A stretch of 64,000 nucleotides of DNA, from contig NZ_BMFD01000017.1 in assembly GCF_014637795.1 (NCBI RefSeq), positions 17,197 through 81,196 on the forward strand, read 5' to 3'. Under the pieces are notes generated by a model. That model ran no database searches. It saw only the letters and a program-made list of their open reading frames with translations, and was not told the origin of the DNA. The stretch comes from Belliella aquatica. GTDB lineage: Bacteria; Bacteroidota; Bacteroidia; Cytophagales; Cyclobacteriaceae. Shown here piece by piece: positions 46,165 through 55,765 of the stretch (within the stretch, counting starts at the first letter, position 1; each line of letters opens with the position of its first letter). Both the position numbers and the translations under genes were made by a program.

Positions 46165-48030
46165 TTATTTGTCTTCCCTAGAAGAAAACGTATACTTCCC
46201 CAACCTTAAAAGAGCTGAAATTAAAAGTAGCATTTTGTCAGAAGTGTAATGACCATCATGATAAAAGCAATGAGCAACGTTATTCCTAATATCTAGGCCT
46301 CCATTACCACTGAATAAATATTCAAAAAGGAGTTGATCATCCTGATTGAATAATTTCTTGAAGCCTTCTGATTCTAGTAAATTATTTAGATTCATTTGCT
46401 CTACTCTGGTGGTAACGGTTTTGGAAATAGAATATTCACGTTGTTCTAGAAAATATCTAATTAATCCTTCAAACTTGGTCGTAAGACTATCAATGCACAG
46501 TATGAAATCAGTTTTATAATCTGGGTTTTCTATCTTAATAATTCTTTGATTAAAATATTCCTTGATTGAAGGGCTGATTAACGGTATCCAAGACAATTCA
46601 TGTGCTTCATCATCGGAATCTGATACAGTGAATGGATGTCCAATCCAAGTTTTTTCGGTTATAAAGGAAATAATTTCTTCCGCAGTTAATGTCTTGTTTT
46701 TAATACCTTCTTCAATTATGGTATCTAAATAGGGTAGCGTCATAAAATCAAGTTCAAGTTGGTAAAGTTTCATTTTCATGAATTGGAGGTCAATATCATC
46801 AGCTCCTTGCATAGGATTATTATTGATGTCAAAAAATATTGTAGTAAACGTTCTGAAAAAATCTGGATATAACTTTTGATAATTATCATTTATTTGTTTG
46901 GCCGATGGATAATCAACGCCACCTATGATCCTAAGGAAAATTATCTCAGAGCTTTTGATTGAGATTAACTCTTTGGCAAGGGCTATACTTTGATCTCTGC
47001 ATTCGAATAGTCCTTTATTTTTTTCTCTGGTAAGTAAAACTCGTCTAGTGGGAAGGTTTACCTTCTTCTTAATTTCTCTAAACAAGGTTTCACTTTCTGA
47101 AAGTAAAATTTCGTTTTTTGATGCCTTAAAACAACTAATAGCTTTTCGAAGGTAATTGCTTAAGAACCAACTGTTCTTCTTCTGAGTTTTAACATAATTC
47201 AAATGAAACTCACCTTGTAGATTAATCCATTTTCTCTCACTTAAGCCAAGTTTTTTGCATAGGGTTTTAGCGTTTGGAATGTAGTGGTATTCTATTAATA
47301 ATGAATCATCAGTTTTGCCAATTTCAAAAAATTCTTTTTCATAGACATTCAATGCTACTTTGAAACTTTCTTTGGTTAATATTTTAGGTTTCTTTAACGC
47401 AATCGTAATCAGGTGGTCTTTTTCATAAAATGGAATATTTGTGTTATTCTCTAAAAGATCTTTAAAAACTCTTTCAAGGTTACTTGTTTCAGTCTTGATG
47501 TCAGATGTCAAAGCAACAAGAGCAGAAAACTGATTGCCAATAAGATTCAAAATGAATTCATCATCAACACTTCTTAGTTTACGTAAAACCTCGTCTAGTC
47601 CAAGAAAATAGTAAGCTATTGCTTTTTCAGCGTATTCTCTTCTTCTAAGCTTTGAAGGACATCTCCAGAGTAAGTGAAAGTAGTGGGCTTTAAATAGGGT
47701 ATTAGTGGAAGAATTAGCTCTTTCTAGTAAATAGTCAAATTCTTTTTTTGCTTCAACAGTCAAATTTTCATAAGAACAAACCTTTTCAGGCTTATTCGAT
47801 GCCTTAGACAAAAGGGGGAAAAATTCTTGTCTTTCAAAATCAAAAATAGCATAGTCTATCTCAAACTGAGCTTTTTCTTTATCTAGCTTAAGGTGAACTT
47901 GATCTCTAAATTTCACTAATGATTTTATTCTACTTCTATTGTGGCCCAATTCTAAAAAAGATGCATCAAAGAAATCATTAAATTCTACTATTGAGGAGAA
48001 TTTAGATATGTCTATTTCTTTTGCTTTCAT
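46165..48030 (-). CDS. DUF4209-like protein with HEPN motif
   Basis: A 621-residue helical protein. The C-terminal block GNGGLDIRNNVAHCFYHDGH is typical of DUF4209 and gives an R-x4-H HEPN ribonuclease motif (RNNVAH). The long N-terminal part is helical and without a recognised domain. HEPN proteins in defence islands usually cleave RNA once activated. It is the last of the genes that follow hsdS, 33 bases after the Abi-type gene. Function is inferred from motif and position. Confidence 0.75.
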   Translation of the reverse strand: MKAKEIDISKFSSIVEFNDFFDASFLELGHNRSRIKSLVKFRDQVHLKLDKEKAQFEIDYAIFDFERQEFFPLLSKASNKPEKVCSYENLTVEAKKEFDYLLERANSSTNTLFKAHYFHLLWRCPSKLRRREYAEKAIAYYFLGLDEVLRKLRSVDDEFILNLIGNQFSALVALTSDIKTETSNLERVFKDLLENNTNIPFYEKDHLITIALKKPKILTKESFKVALNVYEKEFFEIGKTDDSLLIEYHYIPNAKTLCKKLGLSERKWINLQGEFHLNYVKTQKKNSWFLSNYLRKAISCFKASKNEILLSESETLFREIKKKVNLPTRRVLLTREKNKGLFECRDQSIALAKELISIKSSEIIFLRIIGGVDYPSAKQINDNYQKLYPDFFRTFTTIFFDINNNPMQGADDIDLQFMKMKLYQLELDFMTLPYLDTIIEEGIKNKTLTAEEIISFITEKTWIGHPFTVSDSDDEAHELSWIPLISPSIKEYFNQRIIKIENPDYKTDFILCIDSLTTKFEGLIRYFLEQREYSISKTVTTRVEQMNLNNLLESEGFKKLFNQDDQLLFEYLFSGNGGLDIRNNVAHCFYHDGHYTSDKMLLLISALLRLGKYTFSSREDK

Positions 48031-48063
48031 AATATCGAAAAATAGGGATCAAGACCATTAATA

Positions 48064-48807
48064 TTATGTCCTCTCCTTAAATGTTTTGAACAAAAAGATA
48101 GCCATTGAACCTGCTAAATTGACTGCTAATTCACTATGTTTTTCAGATGGTTTGACACTAATTTTCCTTTTCCCATGTGCATCTCCTAATTTATTTCTTA
48201 ATGCTCCTAATCCACTTACAACTCCACTTGCTCCACCTAGAATCTGTTTAAATATTTTTTCTTGATGCTGTTCAGGCGCTAAATTCAACGATTTTGCAAC
48301 TTCTCTATATAATTCTGGCAAATCAGCAGTTTCATTATATTCTATTTCTTGTTCATCTAAAATATATTTCAGTACACTTTCAACCAAGGATCTTGCAGAT
48401 GTTATAGCCCCTTCTGGTTCTGAAATTTTTCGATCTAAAGCTTTTTGCCATTGAGAATGAATATGTGCTTCATCAAAAACAATACTTTGTTCTAACGGTG
48501 TTGTGAATTTTGTTTCCAAGTAATTTAACACTGGACTAAACTCTTCCCACAAATATTGTCTACGTTCTTGGTAGGTGCTAAATTTCCCTTTTATAAAAGT
48601 CCAAAATTGATCAATTGTCCTCTGGGTTCTTATCCATTCTGGTAATAACTTTTCAATTGATTTGTCAGCTATAAGTTTGTTCCTAGCTAAAGAGTAAAGT
48701 TGACTATCAAAACTCCCCCTTGTGGCGCGTGAAATCACACCATCTTGGAAATATTCCACTAGTTGGAAATTACCTAATTTGTTAATTAGTTCAATTTCTT
48801 CATTCAT
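48064..48807 (-). CDS. Abortive infection C-terminal (HEPN-like) protein
   Basis: A 247-residue protein whose second half matches the abortive-infection C-terminus family: GAITSARSLVESVLKYILDE, then LRNKLGDAHGK, an R-N-x(3)-D-A-H-G form of the HEPN active site. The N-terminal half is helical (YSLARNKLIADKSIEKLLPE). Such proteins are predicted to be RNases that abort phage growth. It starts three bases after the previous gene, deep in the hsd operon, so its expression follows restriction genes. Confidence 0.82.
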   Translation of the reverse strand: MNEEIELINKLGNFQLVEYFQDGVISRATRGSFDSQLYSLARNKLIADKSIEKLLPEWIRTQRTIDQFWTFIKGKFSTYQERRQYLWEEFSPVLNYLETKFTTPLEQSIVFDEAHIHSQWQKALDRKISEPEGAITSARSLVESVLKYILDEQEIEYNETADLPELYREVAKSLNLAPEQHQEKIFKQILGGASGVVSGLGALRNKLGDAHGKRKISVKPSEKHSELAVNLAGSMAIFLFKTFKERT

Positions 48808-48810
48808 TTT

Positions 48811-49800
48811 TTATAAATTTATCAAGGTAGAGTTATACCTTTTAAGAGACAAATCCTTACATAAGTTTTGATTGAATCCATTTAAAACTTTCTCGTAATC
48901 CGCTTTGCCAATTGCTTTTAAAATGTACGCCTCGTGAACTAGATTTATATACCCGACTATTTGGCATAAACATTTATGAAAGGATTGGAAGTCAATTTCT
49001 GCATTCAAGAATGCTTCAATATCATGATAATTGGCTTTAATTCTTAACCTATACATGATATTAAGTAAGCTAGTTTGCGGAATAGATTCATATAATTTAT
49101 TCCAGTGCTTAGCTTTGAAGTTTTTAAGTAATTCACCCTTTCCATTTTGGAAAAATTTATTTTTAGAATTTGCAGTTTCAGCTCTTTTTCTCTTGTCTTT
49201 TACATTTTTCTCTCTGGTTGATTTAAGAAAGCTTACGATTTGATAATGGGCATCCTTTAAGTTTTTAACTTTCGTTAATGACTGAAAATCATTGTTTTTA
49301 CCTTTGTATTCAGACATGTTGTGATAGCTGAAATCTTCGTGTCCGCCTTCTGCATAAAAACTGACAGCCATTGGATAATGTCCGTGTTTCACTGATTCTG
49401 AAAAAATCTTTATTGATTTTTCATGTTGATCATTAGCAGTACCTTGAGTTTCATGAAATGCAGTCATAGCTAAATAAACTGAATAGTAGGCTTGTGGAAA
49501 GTGCCAGTGCATGGCAACTCTGTAATAATCATCTAGCCCGTCACCAGCAGAAATATTCAATGCATATTCCGTACTCCATGCATTCCACAATAACTTCCTG
49601 CATTGGTCAATATCAAATTTTGGATTCTTAGTTTTTAAAGTATTGTAATAGTTGATATTTTTAAAATCGTATTTATCCTTTGATTCAGTGATATTCATTG
49701 CAATAGCTGAAAAATGATTATAAAAAACTTTTGATGGTACAGCCTTTTTGAACTCTTCTCGACTTTCACGAAATCCTTTAAAAGGATCTAATCTTTTCAT
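48811..49800 (-). CDS. Helical hsd-linked protein, HEPN-like
   Basis: A 329-residue protein, helical, with no named family that I can assign. Features: QAYYSVYLAMTAFHETQGT, FYAEGGHEDFSYHN, a basic central stretch (KSTREKNVKDKRKRAE) and LRIKANYHDIEAFL, in which an Arg and YHD resemble some HEPN active sites. Overlaps the hsdS stop by four bases, and the next gene follows after three. It probably takes part in defence with the HEPN neighbours, perhaps as partner or sensor. Confidence 0.6.
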   Translation of the reverse strand: MKRLDPFKGFRESREEFKKAVPSKVFYNHFSAIAMNITESKDKYDFKNINYYNTLKTKNPKFDIDQCRKLLWNAWSTEYALNISAGDGLDDYYRVAMHWHFPQAYYSVYLAMTAFHETQGTANDQHEKSIKIFSESVKHGHYPMAVSFYAEGGHEDFSYHNMSEYKGKNNDFQSLTKVKNLKDAHYQIVSFLKSTREKNVKDKRKRAETANSKNKFFQNGKGELLKNFKAKHWNKLYESIPQTSLLNIMYRLRIKANYHDIEAFLNAEIDFQSFHKCLCQIVGYINLVHEAYILKAIGKADYEKVLNGFNQNLCKDLSLKRYNSTLINL

Positions 49801-50951
49801 AATTCATAATTTTTAGATGTAGCCATTTTTACCAATACAAGCTCTTTCAGTTCCGACAGTTTTTGGTTTTCTAATTGATATATTTCAATTAAATCAAATA
49901 TCGGCTCTACAATTATATTGAATTCCAAAATTTTTGATTCATCTGGTTTGTCAATTTCAAAAGATGAAAGAAGTGTTGCATTTGCCTGTGGCTGTGCAGA
50001 ACCCTCTGCATTTGATAGGATAAAATCTCTGTAATTTTGACTATCGACAATAAGTCCTAGGTATAAATTCCATTTTATGTCATTAGGGATAAGTCTTACA
50101 AGAAATGAAGCAAAAACACAGTCAGGAAAATGTTTATGTAATCTTTTGCCGTACCCTGCTGTTGCACCCGTTCTCGCAACAACTATATCACCTGGCTTTA
50201 ATCTGTATTTTTCAAAGTCGTTATTTGAAATTTTACAGTAAGGCACATTTGACCAATCAATTTGATTCTGAGCTATATCTGTTATACGTAAAAACTTTGG
50301 TCCAATTACTTCTGAAGATGCTGTTTCGGTATACCCGTATTGAGTTTGAACTAGCTTGTTGAGTTTTATTTTCTCAGTACTATTATCAATACCTTCCACA
50401 AACCACTCCCTATAAATCGCCTGCGCGGTCTCTTCGAGTTTTTCGATCAGTTTTTGGTTGATTTGGATGCGCTGTTCTATGGCTTGGTATTCTGCGACGA
50501 TCTCATGCTGTTTTGCTATGGAGGGGATGGGGAGCTTCATGTTTTCAAAATCCTCCCATTCAAGACTTCCCCTCACACCACCTACGGCATAAAAACAAGC
50601 CTCCCTATCAAACTCAGATCGGGTAAACCACATCATCAGATATTCAGGAATCAATTTGGATTTATCTTTTATCTCAAAAACGGGGTAGGCTTGAGATATA
50701 ATCGCTTCCTCTCTTTCTTGTAAAAGAGCCACAGGCATTTTTTTATCCCGTCTAACCTGCATCACACTACAAGCAAATTGATCCGTGCGGATAATCTTGT
50801 ACTTTTCCATATCAGTACCGATAATATTGGCCACGGACGGTATAAATTCCTTTGATATACTTAAACCCAAAAGATTCTTTACCTTAAGTCCTTTATTTCG
50901 CTCGTCAACAAGTCGGATATAATCACCTATTCTTTTATAAGTCTCTCTCAT
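49797..50951 (-). CDS. hsdS: Type I restriction specificity subunit S
   Basis: A 384-residue HsdS. Two target-recognition domains are visible, each followed by a conserved helix: first half ending SIAKQHEIVAEYQAIEQRIQ and INQKLIEKLEETAQAIYREW, second half with PGDIVVARTGATAGYGKRL and a final LENQKLSELKELVLVKMA. This subunit chooses the DNA sequence. Overlaps the DUF1016 gene by four bases upstream and the helical gene by four bases downstream. It is intact, so recognition could be rebuilt if methylase were supplied. Confidence 0.92.
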   Translation of the reverse strand: MRETYKRIGDYIRLVDERNKGLKVKNLLGLSISKEFIPSVANIIGTDMEKYKIIRTDQFACSVMQVRRDKKMPVALLQEREEAIISQAYPVFEIKDKSKLIPEYLMMWFTRSEFDREACFYAVGGVRGSLEWEDFENMKLPIPSIAKQHEIVAEYQAIEQRIQINQKLIEKLEETAQAIYREWFVEGIDNSTEKIKLNKLVQTQYGYTETASSEVIGPKFLRITDIAQNQIDWSNVPYCKISNNDFEKYRLKPGDIVVARTGATAGYGKRLHKHFPDCVFASFLVRLIPNDIKWNLYLGLIVDSQNYRDFILSNAEGSAQPQANATLLSSFEIDKPDESKILEFNIIVEPIFDLIEIYQLENQKLSELKELVLVKMATSKNYEL

Positions 50952-51970
50952 TTCCCCAGCTGTTGTTTGATGACCATTTTTTCTCTTTCTATTTCAGCAA
51001 CCAATTCTTCTTCTGATGGTAGATAAGGGAGATACTTGTTTGCAAAAAGCTGTTTACTTTCATTCAGTACTGAATATTTAGCAATGGTACTGTCAGTTTC
51101 AGTACAGAGTAATATGCCAATGGTAGGATTGTCCCCCTCAGGTCGTTCCAAATCATCAAACATTCTCACATACATATCCAATTGTCCAATGTCCTGATGC
51201 GTAATGCGGTGAGTCTTTAACTCTACCAAAACAAAACATTTGAGCATGTAATTATAAAATACCAGATCAATATAGAACTCAGACGTTTCGGTTCTGATTA
51301 ATTTTTGTCTTGCGACAAATGAAAACCCTTTGCCTAGTTCAAGCAGGGATTGTTGTAAATTATTAATTAAAGATTGTTCTAATTCTTGCTCAGTGTAAGA
51401 CTTACTTGTCGGTAAATTCAAAAAATCTAAAACAGCCGGGTTTCTGATGAAATCATCTGGATTTTGCTTCAAATCCGCAGTTTGCTGTTCCATCTCTTCC
51501 TGAAGGATTGATTTTTTCTGCGATGAAATTAATCTTTGGTAGTAAAGCGTAGAAATATTTCTATCTAGTGTTCTGACTGACCAGTTTTGTACCGTCGCTT
51601 CTTTCAGATAATAGTTCCGAGCTTGTTCATTTTCAATACGCATAATCAATCTAAAATGTGACCAATTCAAATTGGCACACATGTGTGCCAAATCTTCTAA
51701 ATTACCGAAGGTCTGGTAAAATTGACGGAAATCTCTAAGTGATCGGGCACGAAACCCTTTTCCAAGTTCTTCAGCAAGTTGATTGATTAAATTTGATCCA
51801 TAGATTGCCCTATCTGCCCCTGCTTGTTCTTCTTCCACAATTCGCTTACCAATATGCCAATATGCATCTATCATAGCTGAAGCAGTTGCCTTGTAAGCAT
51901 CTTGTCTTGCTTGAAGAAGGATATGCTTTATGTCAAGTGCTACCTGATTTAATCCTTTATCCAATTTCAT
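50948..51970 (-). CDS. DUF1016 (YhcG-like) PD-(D/E)xK nuclease-family protein
   Basis: A 340-residue protein of the DUF1016/YhcG family. The N-terminal domain (ALDIKHILLQARQDAYKATA; GKGFRARSLRDFRQFY) binds partners or DNA; the C-terminal part is a PD-(D/E)xK fold with EFYIDLVFYNYMLKCFVLVE LKTHRI where Asp and Glu-x-Lys are seen, split here for length. Genes of this type often sit between hsdM and hsdS in Bacteroidota. Overlaps hsdM by 14 bases and hsdS by four. Likely an accessory nuclease of the system. Confidence 0.88.
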   Translation of the reverse strand: MKLDKGLNQVALDIKHILLQARQDAYKATASAMIDAYWHIGKRIVEEEQAGADRAIYGSNLINQLAEELGKGFRARSLRDFRQFYQTFGNLEDLAHMCANLNWSHFRLIMRIENEQARNYYLKEATVQNWSVRTLDRNISTLYYQRLISSQKKSILQEEMEQQTADLKQNPDDFIRNPAVLDFLNLPTSKSYTEQELEQSLINNLQQSLLELGKGFSFVARQKLIRTETSEFYIDLVFYNYMLKCFVLVELKTHRITHQDIGQLDMYVRMFDDLERPEGDNPTIGILLCTETDSTIAKYSVLNESKQLFANKYLPYLPSEEELVAEIEREKMVIKQQLGK

Positions 51971-53528
51971 AACCTAAAGTTTTAAACACCTCAAGTAACT
52001 CCTTTTTACTAGCCTCTTCCTGCTCAAGTAGTTCTTTGAATTCGCTTTGCAAAGCCTTCATCTTTTCATCAAAATCAAGGTTTTCATCCCGATTGACAAA
52101 TTCAATATACTTGCTAGGTACAAGGGAGTAATCCTTTGCTCTGATTTCTTCCAAGCTTGCAGCATAGCAGTACTCAGGAATGTTTTCGTATTCCTCAGCA
52201 TATCTCTGAGACTGCCAGATATGATAAGTTTCGGTAACTTTAATGATGTCATCCTCAGAAAACTGGATGAACTTTTTCTCAAAAGGGATACCTGTCTGCC
52301 TTAGATCCATAAAGAGCACCTCTTTTTCTCTATCCCTATACTTTCTGATTTCCTCTGGCAGCTGTACTATTTTAGCTTTCTTATTTTTATTCAATATCCA
52401 AAGCGTCACACTGATATTGGTGGTGTAAAACATATTCTGAGGCAAAATCAATATCGCTTCTACCATGCCATTTTCTACCAACTTTTTCCGGATCTTATAT
52501 TCTTCCCCACCACCTGAAAGGGCTCCATTAGCTAGAATAAATCCTGCTACTCCATTTTCCGAAAGCTTGGAAGCGATATTCAGGATTCAGGCATAATTGG
52601 CATTGGAGGTAGGAGGGACTTCATAACCCATTCAGCGAGGGTCATTGGTAAGTTCACTGCTTGCGCGCCAGTCTTTTTGGTTGAATGGAGGATTGGCCAT
52701 GATAAAGTCGGCCTTCAGATCAGGATGCTGATCCTTGCCAAAGGTATCCGCAGGTACATCACCGAGGTTGGCAGCTATCCCAAGGATGGCCAAGTTTATC
52801 TTTGCAAGCTTGTAGGTGGTAGCCGTATATTCCTGCCCATAGATGGAAACCTCACGGGTATTGCCATGATGGGCTTCGATAAACTTGATGGATTGGACAA
52901 ACATCCCCCTAGAACCACAAGCAGGATCATAGATGATGCCTTTGTAGGGTTCTATCAATTCGGCGATCAGGTTGACGATCGATTTTGGGGTATAGAATTC
53001 TCCCTTTCCTTTTCCCTCTGCCAAAGCAAACTTACTTAAGAAATATTCATACACACGGCCCACAATATCCTGCTCCTTGTCCTTGAGTGTATCGATATTA
53101 TTGATAGAGTCGAGTAAGGCAGCGAGCTTGCTGACATCCATATTGAGCCTGGAAAAGTAGTTGTCAGGCAGTGCTCCTTTGAGTGAAGGTTTTTTTTTCT
53201 CTACCGTATGCAAAGCAGTATCAATCCGCAAGGCTATATCATTTTGCTTGGCATGTTGGATGATTGCTGACCAACGGGTTTCTTCGGGGAGAAAGAAGAC
53301 ATTCTTCATATTGTAGAATTCCTTCATCTCCAGGTATTTTTCTTTACCCTCTTCGATCAGTTCCTTTCTTCTCTCTTCAAATTTATCAGAGGCAAACTTC
53401 AAGAAGATCAAACCCAAGACCACATGCTTGTATTCTGATGATTCGACTGTGCCCCGGAGTTTGTTGGCCGAGTCGCAAAGACTCTCTTCTATGGATTTTT
53501 GTTTTTTTGCTGCTACTTGCTTAGCCAT
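51957..53528 (-). pseudogene. hsdM: Type I methyltransferase subunit M with two TGA codons
   Basis: The full frame encodes a 523-codon HsdM: N-terminal helical domain, EGKGKGEFYTPKSIV, SAM motif I DPACGSRGMF (201-210) and catalytic NPPF (279-282). Two TGA codons interrupt it, at 52632-52634 (after TNDPR) and 52587-52589 (after NANYA); both are where HsdM proteins carry Trp (DPRW and NANFAW in relatives), so each is TGG to TGA. In motif I, Gly207 is Arg (GGG to AGG). The rest after 52586 is intact to the stop. As read, the product is a 298-residue fragment without target-site helices. Type I restriction needs this subunit. Confidence 0.9.
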
Positions 53529-53634
53529 TGAAAAAGGTATTTTTGTTTAAAACTAAGTAATATTATAAAAAGATGACCGGATGATGCTTGATTGTGTCAA
53601 AAATTGTCGGAGTTTTTTTTGGGGTAGAGACGAT

Positions 53635-53935
53635 AGTCTTAACGCAAATCAAAACTTAATATTCAAGCATTTCGAAGATTTCATTGTCCATACTGGCACA
53701 TTTAGACCGAAAATAGTGGCACAATTCGAACCGTTTTGTTTAGAATACGCTAAAAAAACATTAATCAGGGAGGTCAATCCCGATAATCGGGACAGGCTAT
53801 GCTCCGGAATATCCTCTTACTCCATTCCATAAAAATAACTTTTGACGGGGGTCAATTTATATCACCAGCCGGGGGTCAATTTGCATCACCAGCTGGGGGT
53901 CACTTTAAATCGTCAGAAGGGGGTCAACTTCATCA
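53635..53935 (+). repeat. Repeat module alpha, copy E
   Basis: The TGGCACA pair, a TCCCGATAATCGGGA hairpin, and four GGGGGTCA units 24 bases apart (53847-53926), the longest array in the window. Lies upstream of hsdM. The bases between it and 54234 hold only the hairpin at 54114. Confidence 0.78.
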
Positions 53936-54113
53936 TTTTTTGCAACAATGATAGACTTTTTTTTCCTTGGGACTTACTGATAGCAATCGATATAAGGGTT
54001 TTTGTCTTTGGTAATCATTTTTAAAAGCTGGGCAATGATAGGGTGGGTGTCAGGATAAAAAATCATTCTTAACTTACTTCATATTATTTTCTTGGTCGAA
54101 ATAACATTAAAAT

Positions 54114-54145
54114 AAGATGGGATAGCCCCAAAAGCTTCCCATCTT
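54114..54145. terminator. Hairpin, possible terminator
   Basis: AAGATGGGA pairs perfectly with TCCCATCTT around TAGCCCCAAAAGCT, followed by T-rich sequence. No gene ends near it on the plus strand; it may insulate the AlbA_2 gene or end transcripts from the repeat. Confidence 0.4.
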
Positions 54146-54234
54146 TCATTTTGTATTTTTCACAGATTAAATTATTCTGCATAATTTTGATCTCGAACAA
54201 AAGTAAATTGTATCTATAAAAAGATTTATTTTAA

Positions 54235-55620
54235 ATGAAAACCAAACTTACATCCTCCTCTATTCAAAGTATTATTCAATCTGGAGAAGGTTACAACGCA
54301 GAGTTTAAAATACGTGTACCTAACAAATTGAAAGAAATAACTGAGGAGATTTGTGCATTTGCCAATGCAGCTGGAGGTGTTTTGTTGATAGGTGTTGGAG
54401 ATGATAATGTCATTCATGGAGTTGACATTGATAACGCAAAACGATCTTCTATCCAAAATTCGATCAATGAGATCAATCCCCATCTAGCTACAGACTTCTA
54501 TCCTGTTATGGTAGAAGGAAAAACAGTTTGGGTCATTGAAGTAAACAGTGGTTCACAAAAACCTTATGTGATATCCGGAGCCATATATGTCAGACAAGGT
54601 CCTAATACACAAAAGCTCACCTCTGTAGAACAAATGCGCGATTTCTTTCAGCAATCGGATCGCATCTATTTTGATGAAGCTCCTTGTTCTGGTTTTAAAC
54701 TTCAAAGTGATATTGATCATAAATGGTTTGAAGAGTTTAGGTTTCAAAGTGGATTGTCAAAAACAATAACTCAGGTTCAGATTATACAAAACTTGAGGCT
54801 GGTTTTAGAAGATGGAAATTTTAAAAATGGTGGAGTTTTGTTTTTTGGTTCTGCCCCAGAGAATTTTATTGAAACTGCCGTGCTACGTTGCATCGCCTTT
54901 GAAAAAGATAACAAAACTCAGATTATTGATGATAAGACTTTTGGCGGGCCATTGATGAATCAGTATCAACTTGCTATGCAATGGCTTAAAGGTAAACTCA
55001 ACGTTCGATATGAAATAGAAGGTAGCGGTCCTAGAAAAGAGATTTGGGAAATTCCCGAAACAGCTTTAAAAGAAGCGATTATTAACGCACTTTCCCACAG
55101 AGACTATTACGATAAAGGTGCCAAAATCACTGTTGAATTATTTCAAGACCGAGTGGAAATTAGTAATCCTGGAGGCTTGACCAGTGCAATTTCATTGGCT
55201 GACTTTGGAACCAAAAGCCACAGCCGGAATCCCTTGATATTTGGTCTTTTTGTACGAATACGAATGGTAGAGCAAGTTGGTTCTGGAATAGGTAGAATTA
55301 AAGATCTAATGAAGGAGGCAAAACTTCCCGAACCTCTATTTAAAACAGATGGGATGTTTACAGTAATACTACACAGAACTGTGGAGAGGACTATGGAGAA
55401 TAGAAATGGAGGAATTACCCTTAGTAAAACAGCCATAAAGATGATCGACCTGATAAAAAATCGACCTGATATTACAATCAAGGAGTTGGCTATTTCCCTG
55501 AAAATTTCTGACAAAGGCGTAGAGTATAACTTGGCTAAAATGCAAAAAAGTGGAATTATACATAGAGAAGGTTCTAAAAAATCAGGATTCTGGGTAATTA
55601 AGGAGTATACTAGGGAATAA
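54235..55620 (+). CDS. AlbA_2 (Schlafen-like) ATP-binding regulator
   Basis: A 461-residue protein. Residues about 10-130 are an AlbA_2/Schlafen DNA-binding domain (EGYNAEFKIRVPNKLKEITE; FANAAGGVLLIGVGDDNVIH; YVRQGPNTQKL). A central GHKL-type ATPase-like segment follows (ETALKEAIINALSHRDYYDK; ISNPGGLT; GSGIGRIKDLM), then a C-terminal winged helix (KNRPDITIKELAISLKISDK). These are regulators or defence-related proteins; the exact task is unknown. ATG at 54235, 14 bases after an AT-rich leader. The last codons fall in a 12-base tandem repeat. Confidence 0.85.
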   Translation: MKTKLTSSSIQSIIQSGEGYNAEFKIRVPNKLKEITEEICAFANAAGGVLLIGVGDDNVIHGVDIDNAKRSSIQNSINEINPHLATDFYPVMVEGKTVWVIEVNSGSQKPYVISGAIYVRQGPNTQKLTSVEQMRDFFQQSDRIYFDEAPCSGFKLQSDIDHKWFEEFRFQSGLSKTITQVQIIQNLRLVLEDGNFKNGGVLFFGSAPENFIETAVLRCIAFEKDNKTQIIDDKTFGGPLMNQYQLAMQWLKGKLNVRYEIEGSGPRKEIWEIPETALKEAIINALSHRDYYDKGAKITVELFQDRVEISNPGGLTSAISLADFGTKSHSRNPLIFGLFVRIRMVEQVGSGIGRIKDLMKEAKLPEPLFKTDGMFTVILHRTVERTMENRNGGITLSKTAIKMIDLIKNRPDITIKELAISLKISDKGVEYNLAKMQKSGIIHREGSKKSGFWVIKEYTRE

Positions 55621-55644
55621 ACTAGGGAATAAACTAGGGAATAA
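55609..55644 (+). repeat. Three perfect 12-base tandem repeats with in-frame stops
   Basis: ACTAGGGAATAA occurs three times in a row and a fourth partial copy (GCTAGTAAA) follows. In the frame of the upstream gene each copy reads Thr-Arg-Glu-stop. The first supplies the stop of the AlbA_2 gene. Confidence 0.85.
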
Positions 55645-55765
55645 GCTAGTAAAAAACAAAAACTAAAGGCAGTATCATTATTTAAAGATGACCATATTTC
55701 ACAGCTTCATGCACTGAAGATGTTGGTGAATAAAGGCTGGAAATAATTATTCAATAACATAAATA

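Noticed and set aside
51957..53528. TGA read as Trp (alternative code) in hsdM
   Set aside because: Other genes in the window use TGG for Trp and TGA as normal stops, and the Gly-to-Arg change in motif I also points to decay.
33728..55645. Prophage or conjugative element
   Set aside because: No integrase, portal, capsid, tail, relaxase or type IV secretion genes; contents are defence genes and repeats only.
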